Assembly: GCA_024635815.1 (NCBI GenBank)
Contig: JAGXIG010000031.1
Location: 1-6,623, forward strand
DNA length: 6,623 bases
Direction: 5' to 3'
Origin: Salegentibacter sp.
GTDB taxonomy: Bacteria > Bacteroidota > Bacteroidia > Flavobacteriales > Flavobacteriaceae
Below the pieces are notes generated by a model that made no database searches, was not told the origin of the DNA, and was given only the letters and a program-made list of their open reading frames with translations. Position numbers and translations under genes: made by a program. Shown here in pieces: positions 1 through 6,535 of the stretch. The stretch's first letter is position 1; each line of letters starts with the position of its first letter.

Positions 1-355
1 CCCTATATCCGCATAAATGCAAAATACCGTGACTCATCACTCGTTTAAGCTCTTCAGAAAATTCAACATTATATTCATTAGCATTTTCCGTAACACGATC
101 GGTACTAATAAAAATGTCACCATTTAATTCGTTTCCTTCCGAATTATCGAAAGAAATAATATCAGTATATGTATCGTGCTCTAAAAACTTTAAATTGATC
201 TTATACAAATAATGATCGTCACAAAAGATATAATTGATTTCACCAAGGTCTTTCCCCTCGGATGTAATCACTTCCCTGATCCATTTACCAAAAGACTTTT
301 CATCCTCTAATTCAAAATCATTTTCTGAATAAAAATTAATTATCTGTTCGCTCAA
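1..355 (-). CDS. ybeY: Endoribonuclease/rRNA maturation factor YbeY, partial (C-terminus beyond left edge)
   Basis: YbeY is a metal-dependent single-strand endoribonuclease needed for 16S rRNA 3'-end maturation and 70S ribosome quality control in the cytoplasm. The frame is open from the TTG at 355-353 to the window edge (118 full codons). Family signatures seen are INYIFCDD (about residues 43-50), HDTYTDIISFD (about 62-72), GDIFIS, and the metal site MSHGILHLCGY, with His codons at 31-29 and 19-17 (residues 109 and 113). The TTG start was chosen because an in-frame TAA lies only 10 nt upstream (367-365), there is no ATG until residue 107, and the next residues (SEQIINFYSEND) match the usual N-terminus of flavobacterial YbeY. 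It overlaps the 3' end of the upstream coiled-coil gene by 20 nt, so the two are probably co-transcribed and perhaps translationally coupled. The third canonical metal ligand position begins with G at the edge, so it is not His. About 20-25 residues are missing. Confidence 0.93.
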   Translation of the reverse strand, partial: MSEQIINFYSENDFELEDEKSFGKWIREVITSEGKDLGEINYIFCDDHYLYKINLKFLEHDTYTDIISFDNSEGNELNGDIFISTDRVTENANEYNVEFSEELKRVMSHGILHLCGYR

Positions 356-3300
356 AATAAGACTTTACTTTCTGTTTATAAATTTCGCGCAAAGGTAAGC
401 TTTGTCTATTTAAAATTTCGATAGAATTGAAATATTCTTTAGCCTTAATACTTTGATCTTTAGTCGTGTTATCAAACTCCTGAAGATTGGCTTCAGACTC
501 CCGTTTATTATTTTCTCCTTGCTTCAATTTCGCGTCTTCAAATTCCATCAATTCATGTTCCAGTTGTTGCAGTTTCTGAAGGTTTTCAGGATCAAATCCT
601 TTCTCCAGAAGTTGTTCCTCTGCATCCTTCATCTGTTCCTCAATTTGCCTTCCTTGCTGAGAGCCATCCTTTTCATTTAATTCCTGCATACGCTGTCTGA
701 GTTCCTGCTGTTCCTTATAGATTTCGAAAAGCTCTTCCATTTCGCCTTCTCCCATTCCTTCCCCGGGCTTCTTCCCTTCTTCCTGCTTTCCTTTTTGTTG
801 TTCTCCTTTCCCCCGAAATTCCTTATTGATTTCCTGCTGTTTCTTCATAATATCCTGAAGCTGAAATTCTGAATCTCTACCCTCGCCTTTTCCCATTTGC
901 GGATTGGCTTGTTGCTGCATCATGGAAAGAATCTCACTAAGCATATAAGCCAAATCGTTGGTGCCGGTTACTACATACTGCTGGCTCGCGGTTCCCTGGG
1001 GAAGTTCGTTTTCGGCAAGGCGCTCCAGCGATTTATCGATATCAAATTCAATATCTGTTAGGCTTTTAGTAATGTTCTCCGTAATCATAGGATTACTTAG
1101 CGCAAGGGAATACAGACTATCATCTATATGTCTAAAATTCTCACGCAAATCACTTTGCCTTCGAAGCTTAGCAGCATACCCGGGATTATTCATTTCTATT
1201 TTACTAAAATCTTCCAGAAGCTTCTCTTGCTGAAAAGAAAAGGTGACTAAATTATCCAGAATTTGCCGAAGCGTTTCAATATCGGCTTTTAACTCCTCCC
1301 CACTTTGCTGCATAGAATTTTGCTGCATTTTCTGACTCATTTCCTTCATTTGCTGTGCGGCATTTTTCTGTTTTTCCTTAGCCTTTTGTAGATCCTCTTT
1401 TTCTAAATTTTCCTCCGCATCATTTAGCTCGTTTTTTATACTTTCTTCATCGACACCATCACGGGATAAGTCGGTGGGTTTTTGCAGTTCGTTATTATCC
1501 CTTTCCAGTTGATTCATTTCTTCCTGAAATTCTTCGAATTCCTTTGAAATTTCCTTTTGTTCATCTAAAGAATCAGAATTTTCTGACAATTCGTTTTGTT
1601 TCTCTGAAAGTTTATCCAAATCCCTGGCCAGTTTTTGAAGCTTTTCTTCTACATAATAGCGCTTGGTTAATTCTAAAAGCTGCTCCAGGTTTCGCTCTTC
1701 ACTCTGGTTTCTTTTAGATAATTCTTCTAACTTCTCCCCCAATTCTTCCCGATTAATCTTATCGGCTATTTCCTGCAGTTCTTTAAGTAAAGCCTCATTC
1801 TCTTTTAAGCGTTCTTCGTTTCTATCAAGGCGTTTTTTTAGCTCATCTTTTTCCGGGGAATTTGAATTTAATTCGTCCTGCTCTTCCTGAAAACTCTTCT
1901 TTAGTTTTTTAGAATAATTACGCATAATTTCAGATTGTTGCTTTTGACGCTGAATAAAATTTTCAAGTTTTTTACGCTGATTATAATCCAGGTTTTGGTT
2001 CTCTTTTTGCAAGCGATTTAGCTCATTCAATTCTTCTTCGGAAGATTTAATATCCCTTAAACTTTTACTTAGATTATTTATAGATTCACCTTGCTGTTTT
2101 AGCTTCTCTTCCTCAATTTCATCTGCTGTTTTCCTGCGGAAACTGAAGGTTGAACTCTTGGTACTTTTTGATCCATTAACCCCATCGTTATCCCAAAGCT
2201 GAAAATAGAAATTATAGGTTTCTCCGGGTTCCAGATCCAAATCGCCCGGGAAAGTGTAATGAAATTCGTCAAAAGCAGCTTTGGAAATGGCAATTTCCTT
2301 CTTTTTAAGGCTATCTTCTTTATTTTCAATATGATAAACGAGGTTTAACCGGTTTAATCCGTAATCATCAGATAGTTTTCCGTAGAAATATTGTGTGCTG
2401 TTATCTATACTATCCAGTTTTTGCTGAATTTCCATTTCCGGATATTCATCCTTAATAACACGTACGGAATAATCTAAAGCTTCAAAATTTTTAATTGCAT
2501 TATTTGAAGTACTCACGCGATAATCCAAACGGGAATAAACAGCTTGTGAATACTGAAAATCTGTATTTTCCGCGGAAAGTTTTACCAGGGAATCTTTAGT
2601 TGAAAAATTGAGAATTTCAGTATTCCTGGTATTAAAATCCCAGGTGATTTTTGTTCCTTCAGGGACATTAACATTTCCGGTTCCGCTTAAACTATCCTCC
2701 ACTTTTCTTATATAATCCGGATAATCAAACTTCATATCAAAATCTAAAAGTTTCGGTACTTTAAGGGTTTCCAGCTTATATTTTTCAGAAGAAATTCCAT
2801 TGGCACTCAATCTGAAATTCACATCAGTTTGAAGTCTTTTAAAGGTATATTCAAAACTGCCGGGAGCGATTTGTTTAAGAAAATAGGTTTGTCCGTTATA
2901 GGAAATTTCAGGTTTTTCGGGAGTGATATTTCCTTCGGTTTTTACCAGGATTTTATACTCGGTATTTTCCCTTGCCTTCAACGAATCGTTTAAAATTAAA
3001 AACCTGAACGGTGTGGGAGCTTCAAAAGCGGTATTGTGCTTGGCAAGCCGATCTAATGGCGCAGCAACAAGATTGATATTTCCAGTAACTAAAAGTCCTA
3101 AAATCAGGATTAGCGGAAATAACGCATATTTTAAATATTTGCTATTCTCTTTATAATCTACCGCGCGAGTGAAAGGCACTTTATTTAATTCAGCCGATTT
3201 TTGCTCGATTCCAGCCAGTAATAATTCAGATTGATGCGCATCCTTTTTAAGCTGGAGTACATTCAATAGTTTATCGTTTACTTCAGGAAAATGAGCACCG

Positions 3301-3590
3301 ATAATTTTTGAGGCCTCTTCATCATTTATTCCGTTGGAAAATTTAAAAAGCTTCGCGAGCGGAATTAATATAAAATACCCAAGCAGCATCACCTCTACCC
3401 CAACAAAAATCCAGAATAGAAAAGTACGGCTAGTAGTATCTAACCATAAAAAATGTTCAATCGCCAAAACCGCTAGGAAATAAAGCAACCCAATGGCGAA
3501 AAATAATATAAGTCCTTTCAGCAATTTATTCAGGTAAAACTTCCTGATAAACGCTTCAAGTTTCTTTCTAATCTGTTTGTAACTTTCCAT
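336..3590 (-). CDS. DUF4175-like inner-membrane protein with very large periplasmic coiled-coil domain
   Basis: This 1084-aa protein has a basic N-terminus and hydrophobic segments at about residues 25-46, 57-78 and 153-177. Positive-inside logic puts residues 79-152 in the cytoplasm and everything after about 178 in the periplasm. Residues 190-485 look beta-rich. Residues 490-760 are an almost unbroken charged coiled coil rich in E, K, Q and L. Residues 765-890 form a less charged helical block (around ILDNLVTFSFQQEKLL). Residues 893-950 are a G/E/K/Q low-complexity linker. Residues 950-1020 are helical again, and the C-terminus (SIEILNRQSLPLREIYK) resembles a tail I recall from flavobacterial homologues. 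The architecture fits DUF4175-type proteins; the biochemical function is unknown. Relatives are often labelled ATPase, but I find no Walker A motif. The ATG at 3590 precedes a plausible N-terminus. The gene faces gltX divergently and runs 20 nt into ybeY. The family call is from memory of the architecture. Confidence 0.85.
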   Translation of the reverse strand: MESYKQIRKKLEAFIRKFYLNKLLKGLILFFAIGLLYFLAVLAIEHFLWLDTTSRTFLFWIFVGVEVMLLGYFILIPLAKLFKFSNGINDEEASKIIGAHFPEVNDKLLNVLQLKKDAHQSELLLAGIEQKSAELNKVPFTRAVDYKENSKYLKYALFPLILILGLLVTGNINLVAAPLDRLAKHNTAFEAPTPFRFLILNDSLKARENTEYKILVKTEGNITPEKPEISYNGQTYFLKQIAPGSFEYTFKRLQTDVNFRLSANGISSEKYKLETLKVPKLLDFDMKFDYPDYIRKVEDSLSGTGNVNVPEGTKITWDFNTRNTEILNFSTKDSLVKLSAENTDFQYSQAVYSRLDYRVSTSNNAIKNFEALDYSVRVIKDEYPEMEIQQKLDSIDNSTQYFYGKLSDDYGLNRLNLVYHIENKEDSLKKKEIAISKAAFDEFHYTFPGDLDLEPGETYNFYFQLWDNDGVNGSKSTKSSTFSFRRKTADEIEEEKLKQQGESINNLSKSLRDIKSSEEELNELNRLQKENQNLDYNQRKKLENFIQRQKQQSEIMRNYSKKLKKSFQEEQDELNSNSPEKDELKKRLDRNEERLKENEALLKELQEIADKINREELGEKLEELSKRNQSEERNLEQLLELTKRYYVEEKLQKLARDLDKLSEKQNELSENSDSLDEQKEISKEFEEFQEEMNQLERDNNELQKPTDLSRDGVDEESIKNELNDAEENLEKEDLQKAKEKQKNAAQQMKEMSQKMQQNSMQQSGEELKADIETLRQILDNLVTFSFQQEKLLEDFSKIEMNNPGYAAKLRRQSDLRENFRHIDDSLYSLALSNPMITENITKSLTDIEFDIDKSLERLAENELPQGTASQQYVVTGTNDLAYMLSEILSMMQQQANPQMGKGEGRDSEFQLQDIMKKQQEINKEFRGKGEQQKGKQEEGKKPGEGMGEGEMEELFEIYKEQQELRQRMQELNEKDGSQQGRQIEEQMKDAEEQLLEKGFDPENLQKLQQLEHELMEFEDAKLKQGENNKRESEANLQEFDNTTKDQSIKAKEYFNSIEILNRQSLPLREIYKQKVKSYFERTDN

Positions 3591-3600
3591 AACTGAGGCT

Positions 3601-3608
3601 TAAAAATA
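3601..3608 (-). promoter_or_regulatory. Weak candidate -7 element for the DUF4175-like/ybeY operon
   Basis: On the minus strand this reads TATTTTTA, one mismatch from the Bacteroidota -7 consensus TAnnTTTG. It ends 10 nt before the ATG at 3590, which would give an almost leaderless mRNA. No convincing TTTG -33 box is seen at the usual spacing. A promoter must lie somewhere in 3591-3680 because the upstream gene is divergent, but its exact site is uncertain. Confidence 0.25.
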
Positions 3609-3678
3609 CAACAATTTTAGCGGAGTAATTTACCACGGGATTGGTAATCCACACATTAGGTTTCGTTTAATAAGGTTG

Positions 3679-3686
3679 TATCTTTG
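3679..3686 (+). promoter_or_regulatory. Bacteroidota-type -7 promoter element for gltX
   Basis: TATCTTTG matches the Bacteroidota primary sigma factor -7 consensus TAnnTTTG exactly. It lies 21 nt before the gltX ATG, so transcription would begin around 3691-3694 with a leader of about 15 nt. The -33 region is degenerate (TTAG at 3656-3659 is the nearest fit). There is no Shine-Dalgarno sequence between it and the ATG, only the A-rich stretch AAAAACAAAATTAGAT, as is usual in this phylum. Confidence 0.7.
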
Positions 3687-3707
3687 TGTTCAAAAACAAA
3701 ATTAGAT

Positions 3708-5225
3708 ATGTCAGCTAAAGTTCGCGTGCGTTTTGCACCAAGTCCAACCGGCCCTTTGCATATTGGCGGGGTAAGAACAGCTTTATATAATTATTTATTT
3801 GCCAAAAAACACAAGGGCGATTTTGTATTGCGTATTGAGGATACCGATCAAAACCGCTATGTAGAAGGCGCCGAAAATTATATAATTGAATCGCTTAATT
3901 GGTGCGGAATTCCTTTTGACGAAGGTCCCGGAAAAGAAGGTGATTACGGCCCTTACCGCCAGAGTGAGCGCAAAGATATGTACCGAAAATATGCCGAAGA
4001 ACTTATTAAAACCGATAATGCCTATTACGCTTTTGATACGGCTGAAGAATTAGACGCCCATAGAAAAGACCACGAAGAAAAAGGAAAAACTTTTATCTAT
4101 AATTGGCATAACCGTCAAAAATTGAAGAATTCGCTCGCACTTTCTGAAGACGAGATCAGGGATAAATTAGATGCCGACGAAGATTATGTGATCAGGTTTA
4201 AATCGCCAGCAGATGAAAATCTTCATATTAAAGATGAAATTCGCGGCGATATGGAAATTGACACCAGCACTTTAGATGATAAGGTTTTGTTTAAAAGTGA
4301 TGGAATGCCCACCTATCACCTGGCGAATATTGTAGACGATCATTTAATGGAAATTTCCCACGTTATTCGTGGTGAAGAATGGTTGCCTTCCCTGGCGCTC
4401 CACTTTATGTTATATCGAGCTTTTGGATGGGATGCTCCTAAATTTGCGCATTTACCACTGATTTTAAAACCCCAGGGTAAAGGAAAATTAAGCAAACGTG
4501 ATGGCGATAAACTAGGGTTTCCGGTATTTCCATTAGAATGGAAAGATCCAAATTCAGGCGAAATTTCTGCGGGTTATAGGGAAGATGGTTATTTCCCGGA
4601 AGCCGTGACCAATATGCTGGCCTTTTTGGGCTGGAACCCGGGTACCGAACAGGAATTCTTTAAACTGAACGAACTTGTTGAAGCTTTTGAAATAAACCGT
4701 GTACATAAAGGCGGTGCTAAATTTGATCCGGAAAAAACAAAATGGTTCCAGCAACACTATATGCATGAAGCCGATGATAAAATAGTTGCTGAAAAGCTTG
4801 AAAAAATACTTCAGCAAAAGGAAATTGAAACATCCTCAGACTATGTTCTGGAAGTAGTGAAATTGATGAAAGAGCGTGCTATTTTTATAAATGATATTTG
4901 GGAACAGGGCTATTTCTTCTTCGTGGCCCCTACTTCATACGATCCTAAAAATGCTAAAAAGGCCTGGAAAGAAGATACTTCAGATCTTATGCAGGAATTG
5001 ATTGATGTTCTAAAAGAACAGGAAGATTTTAAAGCTGAAGCATTACAGACAAAAGTAAAAGCCTGGATCCAGGAAAAGGAAGTCGGTTTTGGAAAAGTAA
5101 TGCAGCCATTTAGGTTAGCCCTGGTAGGCGCCATGCAAGGCCCTGACCTATACGAAATTGCAGAAATGATTGGAAAAGAAGAAACCATTTCCCGACTTGA
5201 AAATGCGATAAGGACTTTGGGGTAA
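3708..5225 (+). CDS. gltX: Glutamyl-tRNA synthetase (GluRS, class I aminoacyl-tRNA synthetase)
   Basis: This cytoplasmic enzyme activates glutamate with ATP and charges tRNA-Glu. It is 505 aa, full length for the family. The class I signatures are RFAPSPTGPLHIGG (residues 8-21, HIGH box HIGG at 18-21) and KLSKR (260-264, KMSKS box); RIEDTD (42-47) and VIRGEEWLPS (219-228) are also typical. The anticodon-binding helical domain fills about residues 330-505, with VGFGKVMQPFRLALVG near the end. The ATG at 3708 is preferred over an in-frame TTG at 3684, because the TTG lies inside the promoter -7 element and because MSAKVRVRFAPSP is the normal N-terminus. The Cys residues of the zinc site seen in E. 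coli GluRS are absent (YAFD at 107-110; one Cys in the whole protein, C66). An insertion of about 17 residues follows KLSKR, as in other Bacteroidota. It appears monocistronic, followed by a palindromic repeat. Confidence 0.98.
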   Translation: MSAKVRVRFAPSPTGPLHIGGVRTALYNYLFAKKHKGDFVLRIEDTDQNRYVEGAENYIIESLNWCGIPFDEGPGKEGDYGPYRQSERKDMYRKYAEELIKTDNAYYAFDTAEELDAHRKDHEEKGKTFIYNWHNRQKLKNSLALSEDEIRDKLDADEDYVIRFKSPADENLHIKDEIRGDMEIDTSTLDDKVLFKSDGMPTYHLANIVDDHLMEISHVIRGEEWLPSLALHFMLYRAFGWDAPKFAHLPLILKPQGKGKLSKRDGDKLGFPVFPLEWKDPNSGEISAGYREDGYFPEAVTNMLAFLGWNPGTEQEFFKLNELVEAFEINRVHKGGAKFDPEKTKWFQQHYMHEADDKIVAEKLEKILQQKEIETSSDYVLEVVKLMKERAIFINDIWEQGYFFFVAPTSYDPKNAKKAWKEDTSDLMQELIDVLKEQEDFKAEALQTKVKAWIQEKEVGFGKVMQPFRLALVGAMQGPDLYEIAEMIGKEETISRLENAIRTLG

Positions 5226-5271
5226 AATATTACTCCTAAAAGTAGGCTGTTTGAGAAGTTTTAAGGACGTC

Positions 5272-5291
5272 ATCCTGATTTATTTCAGGAT
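5272..5291. repeat. Left inner hairpin of the nested palindromic element
   Basis: ATCCTGA (5272-5278) and TCAGGAT (5285-5291) form a perfect 7-bp stem around a 6-nt loop. It is the left of two small hairpins inside the larger inverted repeat. Confidence 0.75.
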
Positions 5292-5320
5292 CTAATATCT
5301 GGATAATTAATTCATGCTAG

Positions 5321-5341
5321 AAGCTGAAACAAGTTCAGCTT
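5321..5341. repeat. Right inner hairpin of the nested palindromic element
   Basis: AAGCTGAA (5321-5328) and TTCAGCTT (5334-5341) form a perfect 8-bp stem around the 5-nt loop ACAAG. It is related to the left hairpin by the shared TTTCAG core on opposite strands, but with different flanking stem bases. Each stem remains self-complementary despite the divergence. Confidence 0.75.
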
Positions 5342-5412
5342 GACGAAAACAATACTTTTCAAACAGCCTATTTTTGTTTATATCATAGTCTAAGAGCTAA
5401 GCAAAGTTTTAC

Positions 5413-5420
5413 TATCTTGG
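5413..5420 (+). promoter_or_regulatory. Candidate -7 promoter element for the SPFH gene
   Basis: TATCTTGG differs from TAnnTTTG at one position and lies 28 nt before the ATG at 5449. No clear -33 TTTG is seen 19-21 nt upstream. It is the best match in 5376-5448. No Shine-Dalgarno sequence precedes the ATG (TTTAGAATT). Confidence 0.35.
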
Positions 5421-5448
5421 GAGAATCAACTTATATCTCTTTAGAATT

Positions 5449-6411
5449 ATGATTAGCTACGTTTTTATTCCAATTATTATAGTTCTGGTACTTGTAATTC
5501 TCTTCAGCGGGATTTTCACAGTCCGACAACAAAAAGCAGCGATTTTAGAGCGCTTTGGAAAGTTCAAAAGCATCAAGAATTCAGGGTTACATTTAAAGAT
5601 TCCTATAATTGATCAAATCGCTGGCAGGATTAATTTAAAAGTACAGCAACTGGATGTTCTAGTTGAAACCAAAACCAAAGATAATGTATTTGTAAAGCTG
5701 AAAATTTCGGTACAATTCCAGGTAATTAGAACGAATATTTATGATGCTTTTTATAAGTTGGAGAGTCCTTCAGATCAAATTACTTCTTATGTTTTTGATG
5801 TTGTAAGGGCTGAAGTTCCTAAAATGATTCTTGATGATGTTTTTGAAAGAAAAGATGATATCGCCATTGCAGTGAATAGAGAACTTAACCAATCTATGCA
5901 GGATTACGGTTACGACATCATTAAAACGCTTGTAACAGACATTGATCCCGATGAACAGGTGAAACACGCTATGAACAGAATAAATTCAGCAGAACGCGAG
6001 AAAGTGGCTGCAGAGTACGAAGGGGAAGCTGAAAGAATACGAATTGTAGCGAAGGCACGTGCCGAAGCCGAAAGCAAACGCTTACAGGGACAGGGAATCG
6101 CCGACCAAAGAAGGGAAATAGCCCGCGGACTAGAAGAAAGTGTAGATGTACTTAATAATGTTGGTATAAATTCTCAGGAAGCTTCTGCCTTAATTGTTGT
6201 TACTCAGCATTACGACACATTACAAGCCATTGGCGAAGAAACCAACAGTAATCTTATTTTATTACCAAATTCGCCCCAGGCAGGAAGCGATATGCTGAAT
6301 AATATGGTGGCTTCATTTACAGCTTCCAACCAAATTGGAGAAGCGATGCGTAAGAAAAATGAAGAAATTGAACAGGAGAAAAAGAACAAGCCTAATACTG
6401 GACGTAAATAA
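5449..6411 (+). CDS. SPFH/band-7 (stomatin/prohibitin-like) membrane protein, HIR-like
   Basis: This 320-aa protein has one N-terminal hydrophobic segment (residues 3-23) and then an SPFH domain (about 24-190) starting VRQQKAAILERFGKF. A heptad-rich, Ala/Glu/Arg helical region covers about 180-235 (EREKVAAEYEGEAERIR). A conserved C-terminal block (ASALIVVTQHYDTLQAIG, 245-262) precedes a charged tail ending in GRK. SPFH proteins oligomerise into membrane-anchored ring or cage structures that organise membrane domains or regulate membrane proteases; the client here is unknown. Segments such as QQLDVLVETKTKDNVFV (66-82), YVFDVVRAEVPKMILDD (114-130) and PDEQVKHAMNRINSAER (167-183) are much closer, from memory, to plant HIR proteins than to HflK/HflC. 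No NfeD-like or second SPFH gene is adjacent, and it appears monocistronic between the repeat element and a strong terminator. The ATG directly precedes the membrane anchor. Confidence 0.92.
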   Translation: MISYVFIPIIIVLVLVILFSGIFTVRQQKAAILERFGKFKSIKNSGLHLKIPIIDQIAGRINLKVQQLDVLVETKTKDNVFVKLKISVQFQVIRTNIYDAFYKLESPSDQITSYVFDVVRAEVPKMILDDVFERKDDIAIAVNRELNQSMQDYGYDIIKTLVTDIDPDEQVKHAMNRINSAEREKVAAEYEGEAERIRIVAKARAEAESKRLQGQGIADQRREIARGLEESVDVLNNVGINSQEASALIVVTQHYDTLQAIGEETNSNLILLPNSPQAGSDMLNNMVASFTASNQIGEAMRKKNEEIEQEKKNKPNTGRK

Positions 6412-6423
6412 TTCGCTATACAA

Positions 6424-6446
6424 ATTGTCTCCCGTATCGAGACAAT
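6424..6446. repeat. Short inverted repeat (hairpin) just after the SPFH gene
   Basis: ATTGTCTC (6424-6431) and GAGACAAT (6439-6446) form a perfect 8-bp stem with a 7-nt loop, 12 nt after the SPFH stop codon. No T-run follows on the plus strand, so it is not an ordinary intrinsic terminator. It may stabilise the 3' end of the mRNA or be part of a dispersed repeat; the function is unknown. Confidence 0.55.
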
Positions 6447-6482
6447 AATGGATAAAGGCGGGATTAAAATATCTAATAAAAC

Positions 6483-6520
6483 AAAAGGGTTTGAAGAATT
6501 AAATCTTCAAACCCTTTTTT
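6483..6520. terminator. Strong, probably bidirectional rho-independent terminator
   Basis: AAAAGGGTTTGAAGA (6483-6497) and TCTTCAAACCCTTTT (6504-6518) form a perfect 15-bp stem with the 6-nt loop ATTAAA, followed by T6 at 6515-6520. The complementary A-run on the left gives a U-tract on the minus strand too. It lies between convergent genes, the SPFH gene from the left and the partial gene from the right, and would serve both. Confidence 0.92.
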
Positions 6521-6535
6521 ATGTAATAAAAGATC

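Larger units (their letters stand above)
5238..5375. repeat. Nested palindromic intergenic element (MITE/REP-like), possible terminator of gltX
   Basis: Outer inverted repeats at 5238-5259 and 5354-5375 match at 20 of 22 positions, with core TAGGCTGTTTGAGAAGT against the complement of ACTTTTCAAACAGCCTA (16 of 17). Inside, a second pair of imperfect arms (5268-5294 and 5318-5345) begins and ends with CGTCA/TGACG, and each arm is itself a hairpin. There is no ORF. The motifs (GTCATCCTGA, GCTGAAACAAGTTCAGC) resemble repeats I recall scattered between genes in flavobacterial genomes, so this is probably a dispersed, non-autonomous element. The outer stem is followed by T5 at 5371-5375 and preceded by A4 at 5238-5241, so it could act as a terminator in both directions (inference). 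No target-site duplication is obvious. Confidence 0.8.

Noticed and set aside
453..3156. Plus-strand and alternate-frame ORFs of 75-91 aa inside the large coiled-coil gene
   Set aside because: They are shadows of a long, Glu/Lys/Gln-rich gene, with Phe/Leu/Ser-rich antisense translations and no start context or family resemblance.
336..3590. P-loop ATPase function for the large minus-strand protein
   Set aside because: Homologues are sometimes named ATPase, but there is no GxxxxGK[ST] motif. The glycine/lysine-rich stretch at about 900-950 is a low-complexity linker.
3591..3707. Riboswitch or T-box-type leader before gltX
   Set aside because: The divergent gap is only 117 bp, and the likely transcript leader is about 15 nt, too short for such a structure.
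5238..5375. Insertion sequence remnant or CRISPR unit in the gltX/SPFH gap
   Set aside because: There is no transposase fragment and no direct repeat with regular spacers; the symmetry is inverted and nested, so a MITE/REP-like element fits better.
4554..5967. Minus-strand ORFs of 65-92 aa opposite gltX and the SPFH gene
   Set aside because: They lie wholly antisense to well-supported genes and show no domain signature.
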